Of a stretch of 32,277 bases of DNA, positions 1-8,800 are shown piece after piece. The notes under the pieces are model-generated. The model was not told the origin of the DNA. It worked only from the letters and a program-made list of their open reading frames with translations, and searched no databases. The translations under genes and the position numbers were made by a program. Origin of the DNA: an uncultured Eubacterium sp. (GTDB taxonomy: Bacteria > Bacillota > Clostridia > Lachnospirales > Lachnospiraceae); contig CAJTSV010000030.1 in NCBI GenBank assembly GCA_910579075.1, forward strand, positions 2,863 through 35,139, written 5' to 3'. Every line of letters starts with the position of its first letter. Position 1 is the stretch's first letter.

Positions 1-1
1 G

Positions 2-748
2 CTGATTATAACCGGCGGGGAGATTCTGCTTGCAGCATCCTGCGTGATTTCGCTGATTGGAATGCTGGAGCTGTACCGTATTTTTAAAATCGAGCGGACG
101 GCAGCGGCAGGAGCAGGATATCTGGCGGCTGTTATTTTTTACCTGGATTTGCATGGGAACTGGATTCCGGACAAAATGATGCTTGTGACTGGATTTTTGA
201 TTGTGCTGCTGGCTGTTTATGTACTGTCTTATCCAAAATACCACGCGTCGCAGGTCATGGCTGTATTTTTCGGCGTGTTTTATGTGGCAGTCATGCTTTC
301 GTGCATTTACCAGACAAGGGTTATGGAAAAAGGCGCCTATCTTGTATGGCTGATTTTCCTCTGCTCATGGGGCTGTGATACATGTGCCTACTGCGTCGGC
401 GTGAAGTTTGGAAAGCACAAAATGTCGCCGCTGTTATCGCCAAAAAAATCCATGGAAGGCGCAGCCGGGGGACTGGCCGGCACGTTTCTTCTGACCGCGC
501 TTTACGGGACGGTTTTTAAAGGACAGATGGGCATTGCCAGCACGCAGGTGCTTGTGCTGGCAGCTATCAGCACGATTGGCGGCGTGATTTCGATGATTGG
601 AGACCTGGCGGCTTCTGCCATTAAGCGCAATTATGAAATCAAGGATTACGGAACGCTGATTCCAGGCCATGGCGGCATCTTGGACCGGTTTGACAGCGTG
701 ATTTTTACGGCACCGGTCATATATTATATGGCGAAATACCTGGTATAG
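2..748 (+). CDS. cdsA: Phosphatidate cytidylyltransferase (CDP-diglyceride synthase), 5'-truncated by window edge
   Basis: Integral membrane enzyme that makes CDP-diacylglycerol from phosphatidic acid and CTP, the branch point of phospholipid synthesis. The reading frame is open from base 2, so the N-terminus lies outside the window and about 248 residues are visible. Several hydrophobic membrane segments are seen. The C-terminal end carries the family signature: a K-R pair followed by K-D-Y-G, then the PGHGGILDRFD motif and a final hydrophobic helix. Family members are about 260-280 residues, so little is missing. It is the first gene of a plus-strand run with dxr, rseP and ispG, a common Firmicute order (usually frr-uppS-cdsA upstream). 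Identification is firm; the start is not in the window. Confidence 0.93.
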   Translation: MIITGGEILLAASCVISLIGMLELYRIFKIERTAAAGAGYLAAVIFYLDLHGNWIPDKMMLVTGFLIVLLAVYVLSYPKYHASQVMAVFFGVFYVAVMLSCIYQTRVMEKGAYLVWLIFLCSWGCDTCAYCVGVKFGKHKMSPLLSPKKSMEGAAGGLAGTFLLTALYGTVFKGQMGIASTQVLVLAAISTIGGVISMIGDLAASAIKRNYEIKDYGTLIPGHGGILDRFDSVIFTAPVIYYMAKYLV

Positions 749-804
749 GCTGCCTGCCGTGACAGCCTTGATATCTTGATAATCGGACTCGGAAAGGGAG
801 ACAT

Positions 805-1947
805 ATGAAAAATATAGCAATTTTGGGCTCTACAGGCTCCATTGGGACACAGACGCTGGAAGTTGTCCGGGAACAGGGGGATTTGAACGTCCGGGCACTG
901 GCAGCTGGCAGAAATATAGAGCTGCTCGAAGCGCAGATTCGGGAATTTGGGCCAGAGCTTGCGGCAGTCTGGGATGAAAAAGACGCTGTAAAGCTGCGGC
1001 AGAAGGTACGTGACCTGCCAGTCAGGGTTACAGCCGGCATGGAAGGGCTGATAGAAGCTGCCGTCATGCCGGAATCGGAGCTTTTGGTTACGGCGATTGT
1101 CGGCATGATTGGGCTGCGCCCGACGGCGGCTGCGATTGAAGCAGGCAAGCATATTGCACTGGCTAATAAAGAAACGCTGGTTACGGCCGGGCACCTGATT
1201 ATGCCGCTTGCGAAAAAGCACGGGGTGTCCATTCTTCCGGTAGATAGTGAGCACAGCGCCATTTTCCAGGCGTTAAACGGGGAGTCTGGAAACCGGATTT
1301 CCAAAATCCTGCTTACCGCGTCCGGCGGGCCGTTTCGCGGAAAGACAAAAGAGCAGCTGCGGGATATTCAGGTGGAAGATGCCCTGAAGCATCCGAACTG
1401 GAGCATGGGAAAGAAAATTACGATTGATTCTGCAACTATGGTCAATAAAGGGCTGGAAGTTATGGAAGCACGGTGGCTGTTTGGAACGCCGCTCGAGCAG
1501 ATACAGGTCGTTGTGCAGCCGCAGTCTGTCATCCATTCCATGGTGGAATTTGAAGACGGCAGCATTATGGCACAGCTTGGGATGCCGGATATGCGGCTTC
1601 CAATCCAGTATGCGCTGTATTACCCGCAGCGCAGGCCGCTTTCCGGCAGGCGCCTGGACTTTTTTGAGCTTGGCTCCATTACGTTTGAAAAGCCCGACCT
1701 GGACACGTTTGACGGGCTGCGGCTTGCATATGAAGCAGCAGCGCGCGGCGGAAACCTGCCGGTCATATACAATGCCGCAAATGAATGTGCGGCAGCGAAA
1801 TTTCTGGACAGGAAAATATCGTTTCTGAATATTACACAGATAATCAGCGGATGCATGAGCCATATTCCGTACCGGGATAACCCGTCGCTGGACGAAATAC
1901 TGGACACGGAGCAGGCTGTGCGCGAATGGATAGAAAGCAGGTGGTAG
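805..1947 (+). CDS. dxr: 1-deoxy-D-xylulose 5-phosphate reductoisomerase
   Basis: Cytoplasmic NADPH-dependent enzyme, second step of the MEP isoprenoid pathway, converting DXP to 2-C-methyl-D-erythritol 4-phosphate. The 380-residue length is normal. The N-terminus has the dinucleotide-binding loop ILGSTGSIGTQTLE. A GKHIALANKETLVTAG stretch and the metal-binding VDSEHSAIFQ motif follow, with D147 and E149 as the predicted divalent-metal ligands. A MVEFEDGSIMAQLGMPDMR segment lies in the C-terminal half. The ATG at 805 has a GGGAG site about 5 bases upstream. The stop is followed after one base by the TTG start of rseP, so the two genes are almost certainly co-transcribed and coupled. ispG two genes downstream acts in the same pathway. 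Confidence 0.97.
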   Translation: MKNIAILGSTGSIGTQTLEVVREQGDLNVRALAAGRNIELLEAQIREFGPELAAVWDEKDAVKLRQKVRDLPVRVTAGMEGLIEAAVMPESELLVTAIVGMIGLRPTAAAIEAGKHIALANKETLVTAGHLIMPLAKKHGVSILPVDSEHSAIFQALNGESGNRISKILLTASGGPFRGKTKEQLRDIQVEDALKHPNWSMGKKITIDSATMVNKGLEVMEARWLFGTPLEQIQVVVQPQSVIHSMVEFEDGSIMAQLGMPDMRLPIQYALYYPQRRPLSGRRLDFFELGSITFEKPDLDTFDGLRLAYEAAARGGNLPVIYNAANECAAAKFLDRKISFLNITQIISGCMSHIPYRDNPSLDEILDTEQAVREWIESRW

Positions 1948-1948
1948 A

Positions 1949-2983
1949 TTGAACATTATTTTAGCGCTCGTTATTTTCAGCATGATTATTTTGTTTCATG
2001 AACTGGGGCATTTTCTGCTCGCAAAATTTAATGATGTGAAGGTCAATGAATTCTGTCTCGGACTCGGGCCTACGCTTGTCGGCTTTACAAAAGGAGAGAC
2101 CAGATATTCCCTGAAGCTGCTGCCGTTTGGCGGGGCCTGCATGATGGAAGGAGAGGATGAAGCCAGCGAGGATGACCGGGGATTTAACAACAAAACCGTG
2201 CTGCAGCGGTTTTCGATTGTATTTGCCGGGCCGCTGTTTAATTTTATTATGGCATTTGCATTTTCCCTGATTGTGGTTGCCAGCGTGGGGTTTGACCGCC
2301 CGGTGCTGACAGACGTGACACCGGGCTATCCGGCACAGGAAGCAGGGATGCAGGCCGGGGACGAAATTGTAAAGCTTGGAAATAAGCCGATTCATCTGTA
2401 CCGTGAAGTATCTGTTTATACATATTTCCACGCAAACCAGGCGGTGGAAGTAACGTATAAGCGGAATGGGAAAAAGCATGAGACGGTTCTGACGCCGAAG
2501 CTGGATGAAGAAAGCGGCCGGTACCTGTTTGGATTTTATGGCACGACGGCACGGACCAAAGGGAATTTTGCACAGACGCTGCAGTATACGTTTTACGAAG
2601 TCAAATACTGGATTACTTCTACGGTAGAAAGCCTGGGACAGCTTGTCCGGGGGCGCGTGGGCATGAATGACATGTCCGGGCCTGTAGGAATTGTAAAGAC
2701 GATTGGAGACACGTATACGGAGGTGAAATCAGACGGGGTATTTATGGTATTTTTAAATATGCTCAATATCTGCATCCTGCTGTCTGCAAACCTGGGCGTC
2801 ATGAACCTTCTGCCGATACCGGCGCTGGATGGCGGCAGGATTGTTTTCCTGGCTGTGGAAGCACTGCGCGGCAGGCGGATGGACCCGAATAAGGAAGGGG
2901 CTGTGAACCTTGTATTTCTGATGCTTTTGATGGTGCTGATGGTCGTTATTATGTTTAACGATATCCGTAAGATTGTAATGTGA
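1949..2983 (+). CDS. rseP: RIP metalloprotease, site-2 protease family (RseP/RasP)
   Basis: Membrane-embedded zinc protease that cuts transmembrane substrates such as anti-sigma factors and signal-peptide remnants. Residues near 18-22 form the HELGH zinc motif in the first membrane helix. A single PDZ-like domain lies around residues 110-190, and the C-terminal helices carry the NLLPIPALDGGR motif with the third zinc ligand. The 344-residue length is usual for single-PDZ Firmicute forms. The start is TTG at 1949: an AGGTGG site lies 5 bases upstream, and the next in-frame ATG would leave almost nothing ahead of HELGH. The stop overlaps a possible GTG start of ispG. Because an ECF-type sigma factor and an anti-sigma-like protein occur in this window, RseP could act on such a protein; that link is inference only. 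Confidence 0.94.
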   Translation: MNIILALVIFSMIILFHELGHFLLAKFNDVKVNEFCLGLGPTLVGFTKGETRYSLKLLPFGGACMMEGEDEASEDDRGFNNKTVLQRFSIVFAGPLFNFIMAFAFSLIVVASVGFDRPVLTDVTPGYPAQEAGMQAGDEIVKLGNKPIHLYREVSVYTYFHANQAVEVTYKRNGKKHETVLTPKLDEESGRYLFGFYGTTARTKGNFAQTLQYTFYEVKYWITSTVESLGQLVRGRVGMNDMSGPVGIVKTIGDTYTEVKSDGVFMVFLNMLNICILLSANLGVMNLLPIPALDGGRIVFLAVEALRGRRMDPNKEGAVNLVFLMLLMVLMVVIMFNDIRKIVM

Positions 2984-2994
2984 GGGCATATGAG

Positions 2995-4053
2995 ATGAAT
3001 CGAAAAATTACAAAAACAGTCCGTATCGGCTCCCGTGTCATTGGCGGCGGCCATCCGGTACTGATTCAGTCAATGACGAATACGAGGACCGAAGATATAA
3101 AAGCAACGGTTACACAGATAAAACAGCTGGAAGCAGCCGGGTGTGAGATTGTCCGCTGCACGGTTCCGACGAAGGAAGCTGCCGCGGCACTGGCAGAAAT
3201 TAAAAAGCAGGTGCAGATTCCGGTTGTGGCAGATATTCATTTTGATTACCGGCTTGCAGTCGCAGCGATTGAAAACGGGGCGGATAAAATCCGCATCAAT
3301 CCAGGCAATATCGGCCCGGCGCAGCGGGTAAAGGCGGTAGTGGATGCTGCGAAGGAACGTGGCATTCCAATCCGGGTGGGTGTCAACAGCGGTTCCCTCG
3401 AAAAGGAGCTGATAGAAAAATATCACGGCGTGACGGCTGAAGGGATTGTAGAAAGCGCGCTCGGGCAGGTGAAGCTGATTGAGGATATGGGCTATGATAA
3501 CCTGGTTATCAGCATCAAGTCTTCGGATGTGCTGATGTGCGTGCGTGCCCATGAGCTTATTTCCGGACAGACGCAGCATCCGCTGCATGTCGGCATTACT
3601 GAGGCTGGCACGATATTAAGCGGAAGCGTAAAATCCTCGGTTGGCATCGGGCTGATTCTGTATCAGGGAATCGGCGATACCATCCGCGTGTCGCTGACCG
3701 GCGACCCGGCAGAAGAAATCCGGACGGCAAAGCTGATTTTAAAAACACTCGGACTGCGCCGGGGCGGTATTGAGGTCGTTTCCTGCCCGACCTGCGGCAG
3801 GACAAAAATCGATTTAATCAGTCTGGCAGATAAGGTAGAACAGATGGTGGCAGACATTCCGCTGGATATAAAGGTAGCGGTTATGGGATGCGTGGTCAAT
3901 GGCCCGGGCGAGGCAAAAGAAGCAGATATCGGCATTGCAGGCGGCTGCGGGGAAGGGCTTTTAATCCGCCATGGCGAAATTTTAAAAAAGCTGCCAGAGG
4001 AAGAACTGCTTGCTGCACTGCGTGAAGAACTGCTGCACTGGAAAGAGCGTTAA
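2995..4053 (+). CDS. ispG: (E)-4-hydroxy-3-methylbut-2-enyl-diphosphate synthase (flavodoxin-dependent type)
   Basis: Iron-sulfur enzyme of the MEP pathway that reduces MEcPP to HMBPP. The TIM-barrel half contains IQSMTNTRTED and the IPVVADIHFDYRLA and DKIRINPGN motifs. The C-terminal half carries the cluster ligands CPTCGR and GCVVNGPGE, expected to bind one 4Fe-4S cluster. About 352 residues from the ATG at 2995, a normal bacterial length. I prefer this ATG to the in-frame GTG at 2980 because an AGGG site lies 8 bases upstream and the GTG has no visible site; the GTG would overlap the rseP stop. It sits in the conserved cdsA-dxr-rseP-ispG block. Confidence 0.95.
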   Translation: MNRKITKTVRIGSRVIGGGHPVLIQSMTNTRTEDIKATVTQIKQLEAAGCEIVRCTVPTKEAAAALAEIKKQVQIPVVADIHFDYRLAVAAIENGADKIRINPGNIGPAQRVKAVVDAAKERGIPIRVGVNSGSLEKELIEKYHGVTAEGIVESALGQVKLIEDMGYDNLVISIKSSDVLMCVRAHELISGQTQHPLHVGITEAGTILSGSVKSSVGIGLILYQGIGDTIRVSLTGDPAEEIRTAKLILKTLGLRRGGIEVVSCPTCGRTKIDLISLADKVEQMVADIPLDIKVAVMGCVVNGPGEAKEADIGIAGGCGEGLLIRHGEILKKLPEEELLAALREELLHWKER

Positions 4054-4088
4054 GATGGCCTTCGCCTGATGAAAGGGGAGAAGTGCGG

Positions 4089-5771
4089 ATGCGGAAAAAA
4101 AAGCTTCCGATTGGAATTGAAAATTTTGAAAAGCTCCGTCTGGATGATTTTTATTATATTGATAAAACCGGATTTATCCGGGAACTTCTTTATAACTGGG
4201 GAGAGGTAAACCTGTTTACCCGTCCGCGCAGGTTTGGAAAATCGCTGAACATGAGCATGCTGGAACACTTTTTTTCGTTAAACGGGGATAAAAGTATTTT
4301 TGACGGGCTGGAAATCGAAAAGGAGACCGTGCTCTGTGAGCAGTATATGGGCAGATATCCGGTCGTGGCTGTTTCCCTGAAAGGAATGGATGCGTATTCA
4401 TTTGAGACGGCATATCAGATGGCGGTTCAGATTATAATCGAAGCTGCCGCAAAATCCTATTTTCTTTTGGAAAGCGAAAAGCTTACAGAATATGATAAGG
4501 CAGCTTATCGGAGGATTCTGGATGACAGCATGAACGAAGGCATGCTTGCCAGCAGCCTGAAGCTGCTGTGCGGATTGCTGGAAAAGCACTATGGGACAAA
4601 GGTAATCCTGCTGATAGATGAGTACGATGTTCCCCTGGCAAAAGCCCACGCAAACGGATATTATGCCAGGATGCTTTCCCTCATCCGAAGCCTGCTTGGA
4701 CAGGCGCTGAAAACAAACAGCAGTTTAAAATTTGCAGTTCTGACAGGGTGCCTTCGGATATCAAAGGAGAGTATTTTTACCGGACTTAACAACCTGAAGG
4801 TACTGTCTGTTACAGATGAACGCTTTGATGAATACTTTGGCTTTACGGACCAGGAAGTGCGCTCGCTTTTGGAATATTATGAGGTGCCAGGCCATTCTGA
4901 TGTGGTGAAACAATGGTATGACGGTTACCAGTTCGGAAATGCAAAGGTGTATTGTCCGTGGGATGTGCTGAACCATTGTGACCGGATCCGGAGCAATCCG
5001 CATGCACAGCCGGAAAACTACTGGATTAATACAGGCAGCAGCGATGTTGTAAAGCGGTTTATCCGGGAATCGGCAAACGCTGCAGTGAAACGGGAAATTG
5101 AGTGCCTGGTATCGGGCGGGGTTATTACGAAGGAAATTCATCAGGAGCTCACATATCCCGAGATTTACCAGACAACGGACAATATGTTCAGCCTGCTCTT
5201 TACTGCCGGCTATCTGACACAGCGTGGAAAAGCACAGGGCCAGAAAATGCAGCTGGCGATTCCCAATCTGGCAGTCCGGGATATTTTTGTGACCCAGATT
5301 ATGGAGCTTTTGAAAGAAAACGTCCGCGGAGACGGAGACACCCTGAACCGGTTTTGTGACGCCCTGCAGAACCGGGATGCAGAAAATGCAGAGAAAATTT
5401 TTACAGAATATCTGAGAAAAACCATCAGCATTCGTGATACAGCTGTCAGAAAGGAAATGAAAGAAAACTTTTATCATGGTGTTTTAGTCGGAATTTTGGG
5501 AGTTAAAGACCGCTGGGGCATTTCTTCGAACCGTGAAATGGGGGAAGGCTATGCAGATATTCTTGCAGAACCAGATACCGGAGACATGGGGATTATTATC
5601 GAAATGAAATATGCGGGGGACGGAAACCTGGATGCTGCCTGCAGGGAAGCCTTAAAGCAGATAGTACATACCAGATACGAAGACGGCCTGAAAGACGACG
5701 GGGTGGAAAATATCCTGAAATATGGAATTGCATGCTATAAAAAGAGGTGTAAAATCATGCTGGCAGAATAA
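4089..5771 (+). CDS. AAA-ATPase-like protein with C-terminal PD-(D/E)XK nuclease domain
   Basis: Member of the large, poorly characterised family that joins an AAA-ATPase_like domain to a PD-(D/E)XK nuclease-like domain; cellular role unknown. From the ATG at 4089 (560 residues), the N-terminus has the typical IGIENFEKLR and YIDKTGFI segments. A Walker A variant, RPRRFGKS (R45-S52), lacks the first glycine, as usual in this family. The Walker B is VILLIDEYD with D177 and E178. The C-terminus shows GYADI (D490) and IIIEMKYA (E505, K507), matching the D...E-x-K nuclease core. The ATG is preferred to the GTG at 4083 because AGGGGAG lies 8 bases upstream of it. The gene interrupts the usual ispG-polC adjacency, without a terminator on either side, and looks more A/T-rich than its neighbours. 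This suggests acquisition. Confidence 0.88.
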   Translation: MRKKKLPIGIENFEKLRLDDFYYIDKTGFIRELLYNWGEVNLFTRPRRFGKSLNMSMLEHFFSLNGDKSIFDGLEIEKETVLCEQYMGRYPVVAVSLKGMDAYSFETAYQMAVQIIIEAAAKSYFLLESEKLTEYDKAAYRRILDDSMNEGMLASSLKLLCGLLEKHYGTKVILLIDEYDVPLAKAHANGYYARMLSLIRSLLGQALKTNSSLKFAVLTGCLRISKESIFTGLNNLKVLSVTDERFDEYFGFTDQEVRSLLEYYEVPGHSDVVKQWYDGYQFGNAKVYCPWDVLNHCDRIRSNPHAQPENYWINTGSSDVVKRFIRESANAAVKREIECLVSGGVITKEIHQELTYPEIYQTTDNMFSLLFTAGYLTQRGKAQGQKMQLAIPNLAVRDIFVTQIMELLKENVRGDGDTLNRFCDALQNRDAENAEKIFTEYLRKTISIRDTAVRKEMKENFYHGVLVGILGVKDRWGISSNREMGEGYADILAEPDTGDMGIIIEMKYAGDGNLDAACREALKQIVHTRYEDGLKDDGVENILKYGIACYKKRCKIMLAE

Positions 5772-5801
5772 GACATGGGACGAAAGGAATGAGCAGCAGA
5801 C

Positions 5802-8800
5802 ATGCCAAAACGTTTTTTTGAAGTATTTCCTGTACTGAACGTCACCGGGGAAATGAAGCAGCTGCTCGCTGACATGGAAGTACAGCGGGTGGTTTCCAAC
5901 AGGGAGCGGACAAGGCTGCGCGTATATATCAACGGGACAAGGCTGATTCAGAAAAAAAATATTTTCCAGCTGGAGCGCAATATCAAAAGCCAGCTGTTTC
6001 CACAGCAGGAGCTGGCCGTGCGGATTATCGAGCGCTACCAGCTTTCGGCCCAGTATACGCCGGAAACGCTGATGGATATTTATAAGGACAGCATTCTGGA
6101 AGAACTGAAAGCGTACAGCCTTTTAATCTACAATCTGTTCCGCTGCGCCAGAATGGAGTTTGATGCAAAAGACCATATGAAGCTGTATATGGAAGAATCC
6201 ATTGTGGCAAGGGACCGTGCGGATGAGCTGCTTGAAATTCTGTATAAGGTTATGCGCGACCGCTGCGGCCTGATGCTCACGATTGAGCCCGTGTTTGAGC
6301 CCCCAAAAGAAAGCAGCCGCAGGAAAGAAAGCGACCTGCAGCTCGAAGGCGAGGTCCGCCAGATTTTGAAGGGAGTTTCCGGAAATGTCCTGTCAGGCGG
6401 AGCAAAGGAAGAAGCGGAAAGTCCGCCAGCTTTTGGTGATACAGACAGTCCGGCGGCATCCGGGGATATTTCTGGCAGCAACAGCCAGACGGCTGATAGA
6501 GCAAAGGGAGAACGGCGTGGGTCTGCGGCCGGCAGAAATGATGCAGCTGTAAAAGCTGGACAGGTACAGTCCAAAGCAGCCGGCGGCCGGCAGGCACCCG
6601 GAAGGTTCCAGGCCGGAAAAGCAGGAGGCCGCGGCGATTATCCGCTGAAACGCTCAGATAACCCGGATGTCGTATATGGCAGGGATTTCGAGGAAGAAGC
6701 AGTACCGATTGACCAGATAACCGGGGAAATGGGTGAAATCGTAATCCGCGGCATGGTCATTGAAGCCGATGCCAGGGAGCTGCGCAGCGGTGAAAAAAGC
6801 ATTCTGATTATAACGCTTACGGACTTTACGGACTCGATTGTCATGAAGATTTTTACGAGAAACGAGCATCTTGAAGAACTGCAGGGCAGCGTAAAAAAGG
6901 GTGCGTTTTTAAAAGTCAGGGGCGTGACGGCGTTTGACCGCTTCGACAGCGAGCTGACGATAAGCTCTGTTTCCGGCATTAAGAAAATCCCGGATTTTTC
7001 GGTTCACCGGATGGACACAAGCCCGAAAAAGCGCGTGGAGCTGCACTGCCATACGAAAATGAGCGACATGGACGGCATTTCGGATGTCGGGGATATTATC
7101 AGACAGGCTGTTTCGTGGGGGCACAAGGCACTGGCCATTACAGACCACGGGGCAATCCAGGCATTTCCGATTGCAAACCATGCGGTACCAAAGGGAGCGG
7201 ATTTCAAGCTGATTTACGGCGTGGAAGCTTATCTGGTGGACGATTTAAAGCAGATTGTGACAGACCCGCACGGACAGGAGCTGTCAGGCTCGTTTGTCGT
7301 ATTTGACCTGGAAACAACGGGACTGAGCCCGAATGTACATAAAATTATTGAAATCGGCGCGGTAAAGGTCGAGGGCGGAAAGATAACAGGCCGTTTTTCG
7401 AAATTTGTCAATCCAAGGGTGCCGATTCCGTTTGCCATTGAAGAACTGACAAAAATCCGCGATGACATGGTAATAAACGAGCCGGATATTGCCGTGATTC
7501 TGCCTGAATTTATGGAGTTTTGCAAAGGCTGCGTCATGGTTGCGCACAACGCGGAGTTTGATATGGGATTTATCCGCAAAAACTGCGCAGACCTGGGACT
7601 GGACTGTGCATTTACCGTAGCTGACACGGTTGCGATGGCAAGATATCTGCTGCCGGGCTTAAACCGCTTTAAGCTGGACACGGTTGCAAAGGAGCTGCAT
7701 ATTTCCCTGCAGAACCACCACCGGGCTGTGGATGATGCGGAATGCACGGCACAGATTTTTATCAAATTTATCCATATGTTAAATGACCGGGGCATTACAG
7801 GGCTGGACGCCTTAAATGAACAGGGAAAAGCAACGCCGCAGCAGATTATGAAAATGCCGACGTATCATGCGATTATCCTTGCCACCAATGATTACGGGCG
7901 CGTCAATTTATACCGCCTGGTGTCCATGTCGCATCTTGCATATTTCAGCAAGCGGCCGAGAATACCAAAAAGCGAGCTGGCCCGTTACCGCGAAGGGCTC
8001 ATTGTCGGCTCTGCGTGTGAGGCAGGAGAGCTTTACCAGGCCGTGCTGCTTGGAAAGCCGCAGACGGAAATTGCAAGGCTTGTGAATTTTTATGACTATC
8101 TGGAAATCCAGCCAAACGGCAATAATGCGTTTATGCTGCGGGAAGAACGGTTTCCGGTCAGCACACAGGAAGACCTGCAGGAGATTAACCGCAGAATTGT
8201 AAAGCTGGGTGAGGATTTCCACAAGCCGGTCGTGGCGACCTGTGACGTGCATTTTTTAAATCCGCAGGATGCCGAATACCGCCGGATTATTATGGCAGGG
8301 CACGGTTTTAAGGATGCAGATGAGCAGGCACCGTTATTCCTGCACACCACCGATGAAATGCTGGAAGAATTTTCTTATCTCGGCAGCCAGAAAGCAGAAG
8401 AAGTCGTGATAACGAATCCAAACCGCATCTGCGATATGTGCGAACGCATTTCCCCGGTGCGCCCGGATAAGGCACCGCCGGTTATCGACAATTCCGACCA
8501 GCTGCTGCGTGATATCTGCCATAACAAAGCGCGTGAAATGTATGGCGAAAACCTGCCACAGCTTGTATCCAGCCGGCTGGAGCGGGAGTTAAATTCCATT
8601 ATTTCAAACGGGTATGCCGTGATGTATATTATCGCGCAAAAGCTTGTATGGAAATCGGTAGAAGACGGCTATCTGGTAGGCTCGCGCGGCTCGGTCGGTT
8701 CTTCGTTTGTAGCCACGATGGCCGGGATTACAGAGGTAAATCCGCTAAGCCCGCATTATTACTGCGAAAGCTGCCATTTCAGCGATTTTGATTCGGATGA

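Noticed and set aside
717..1304. Minus-strand reading frames of 176-195 codons opposite dxr
   Set aside because: They are opposite a clear dxr gene on the coding strand and have no family motifs.
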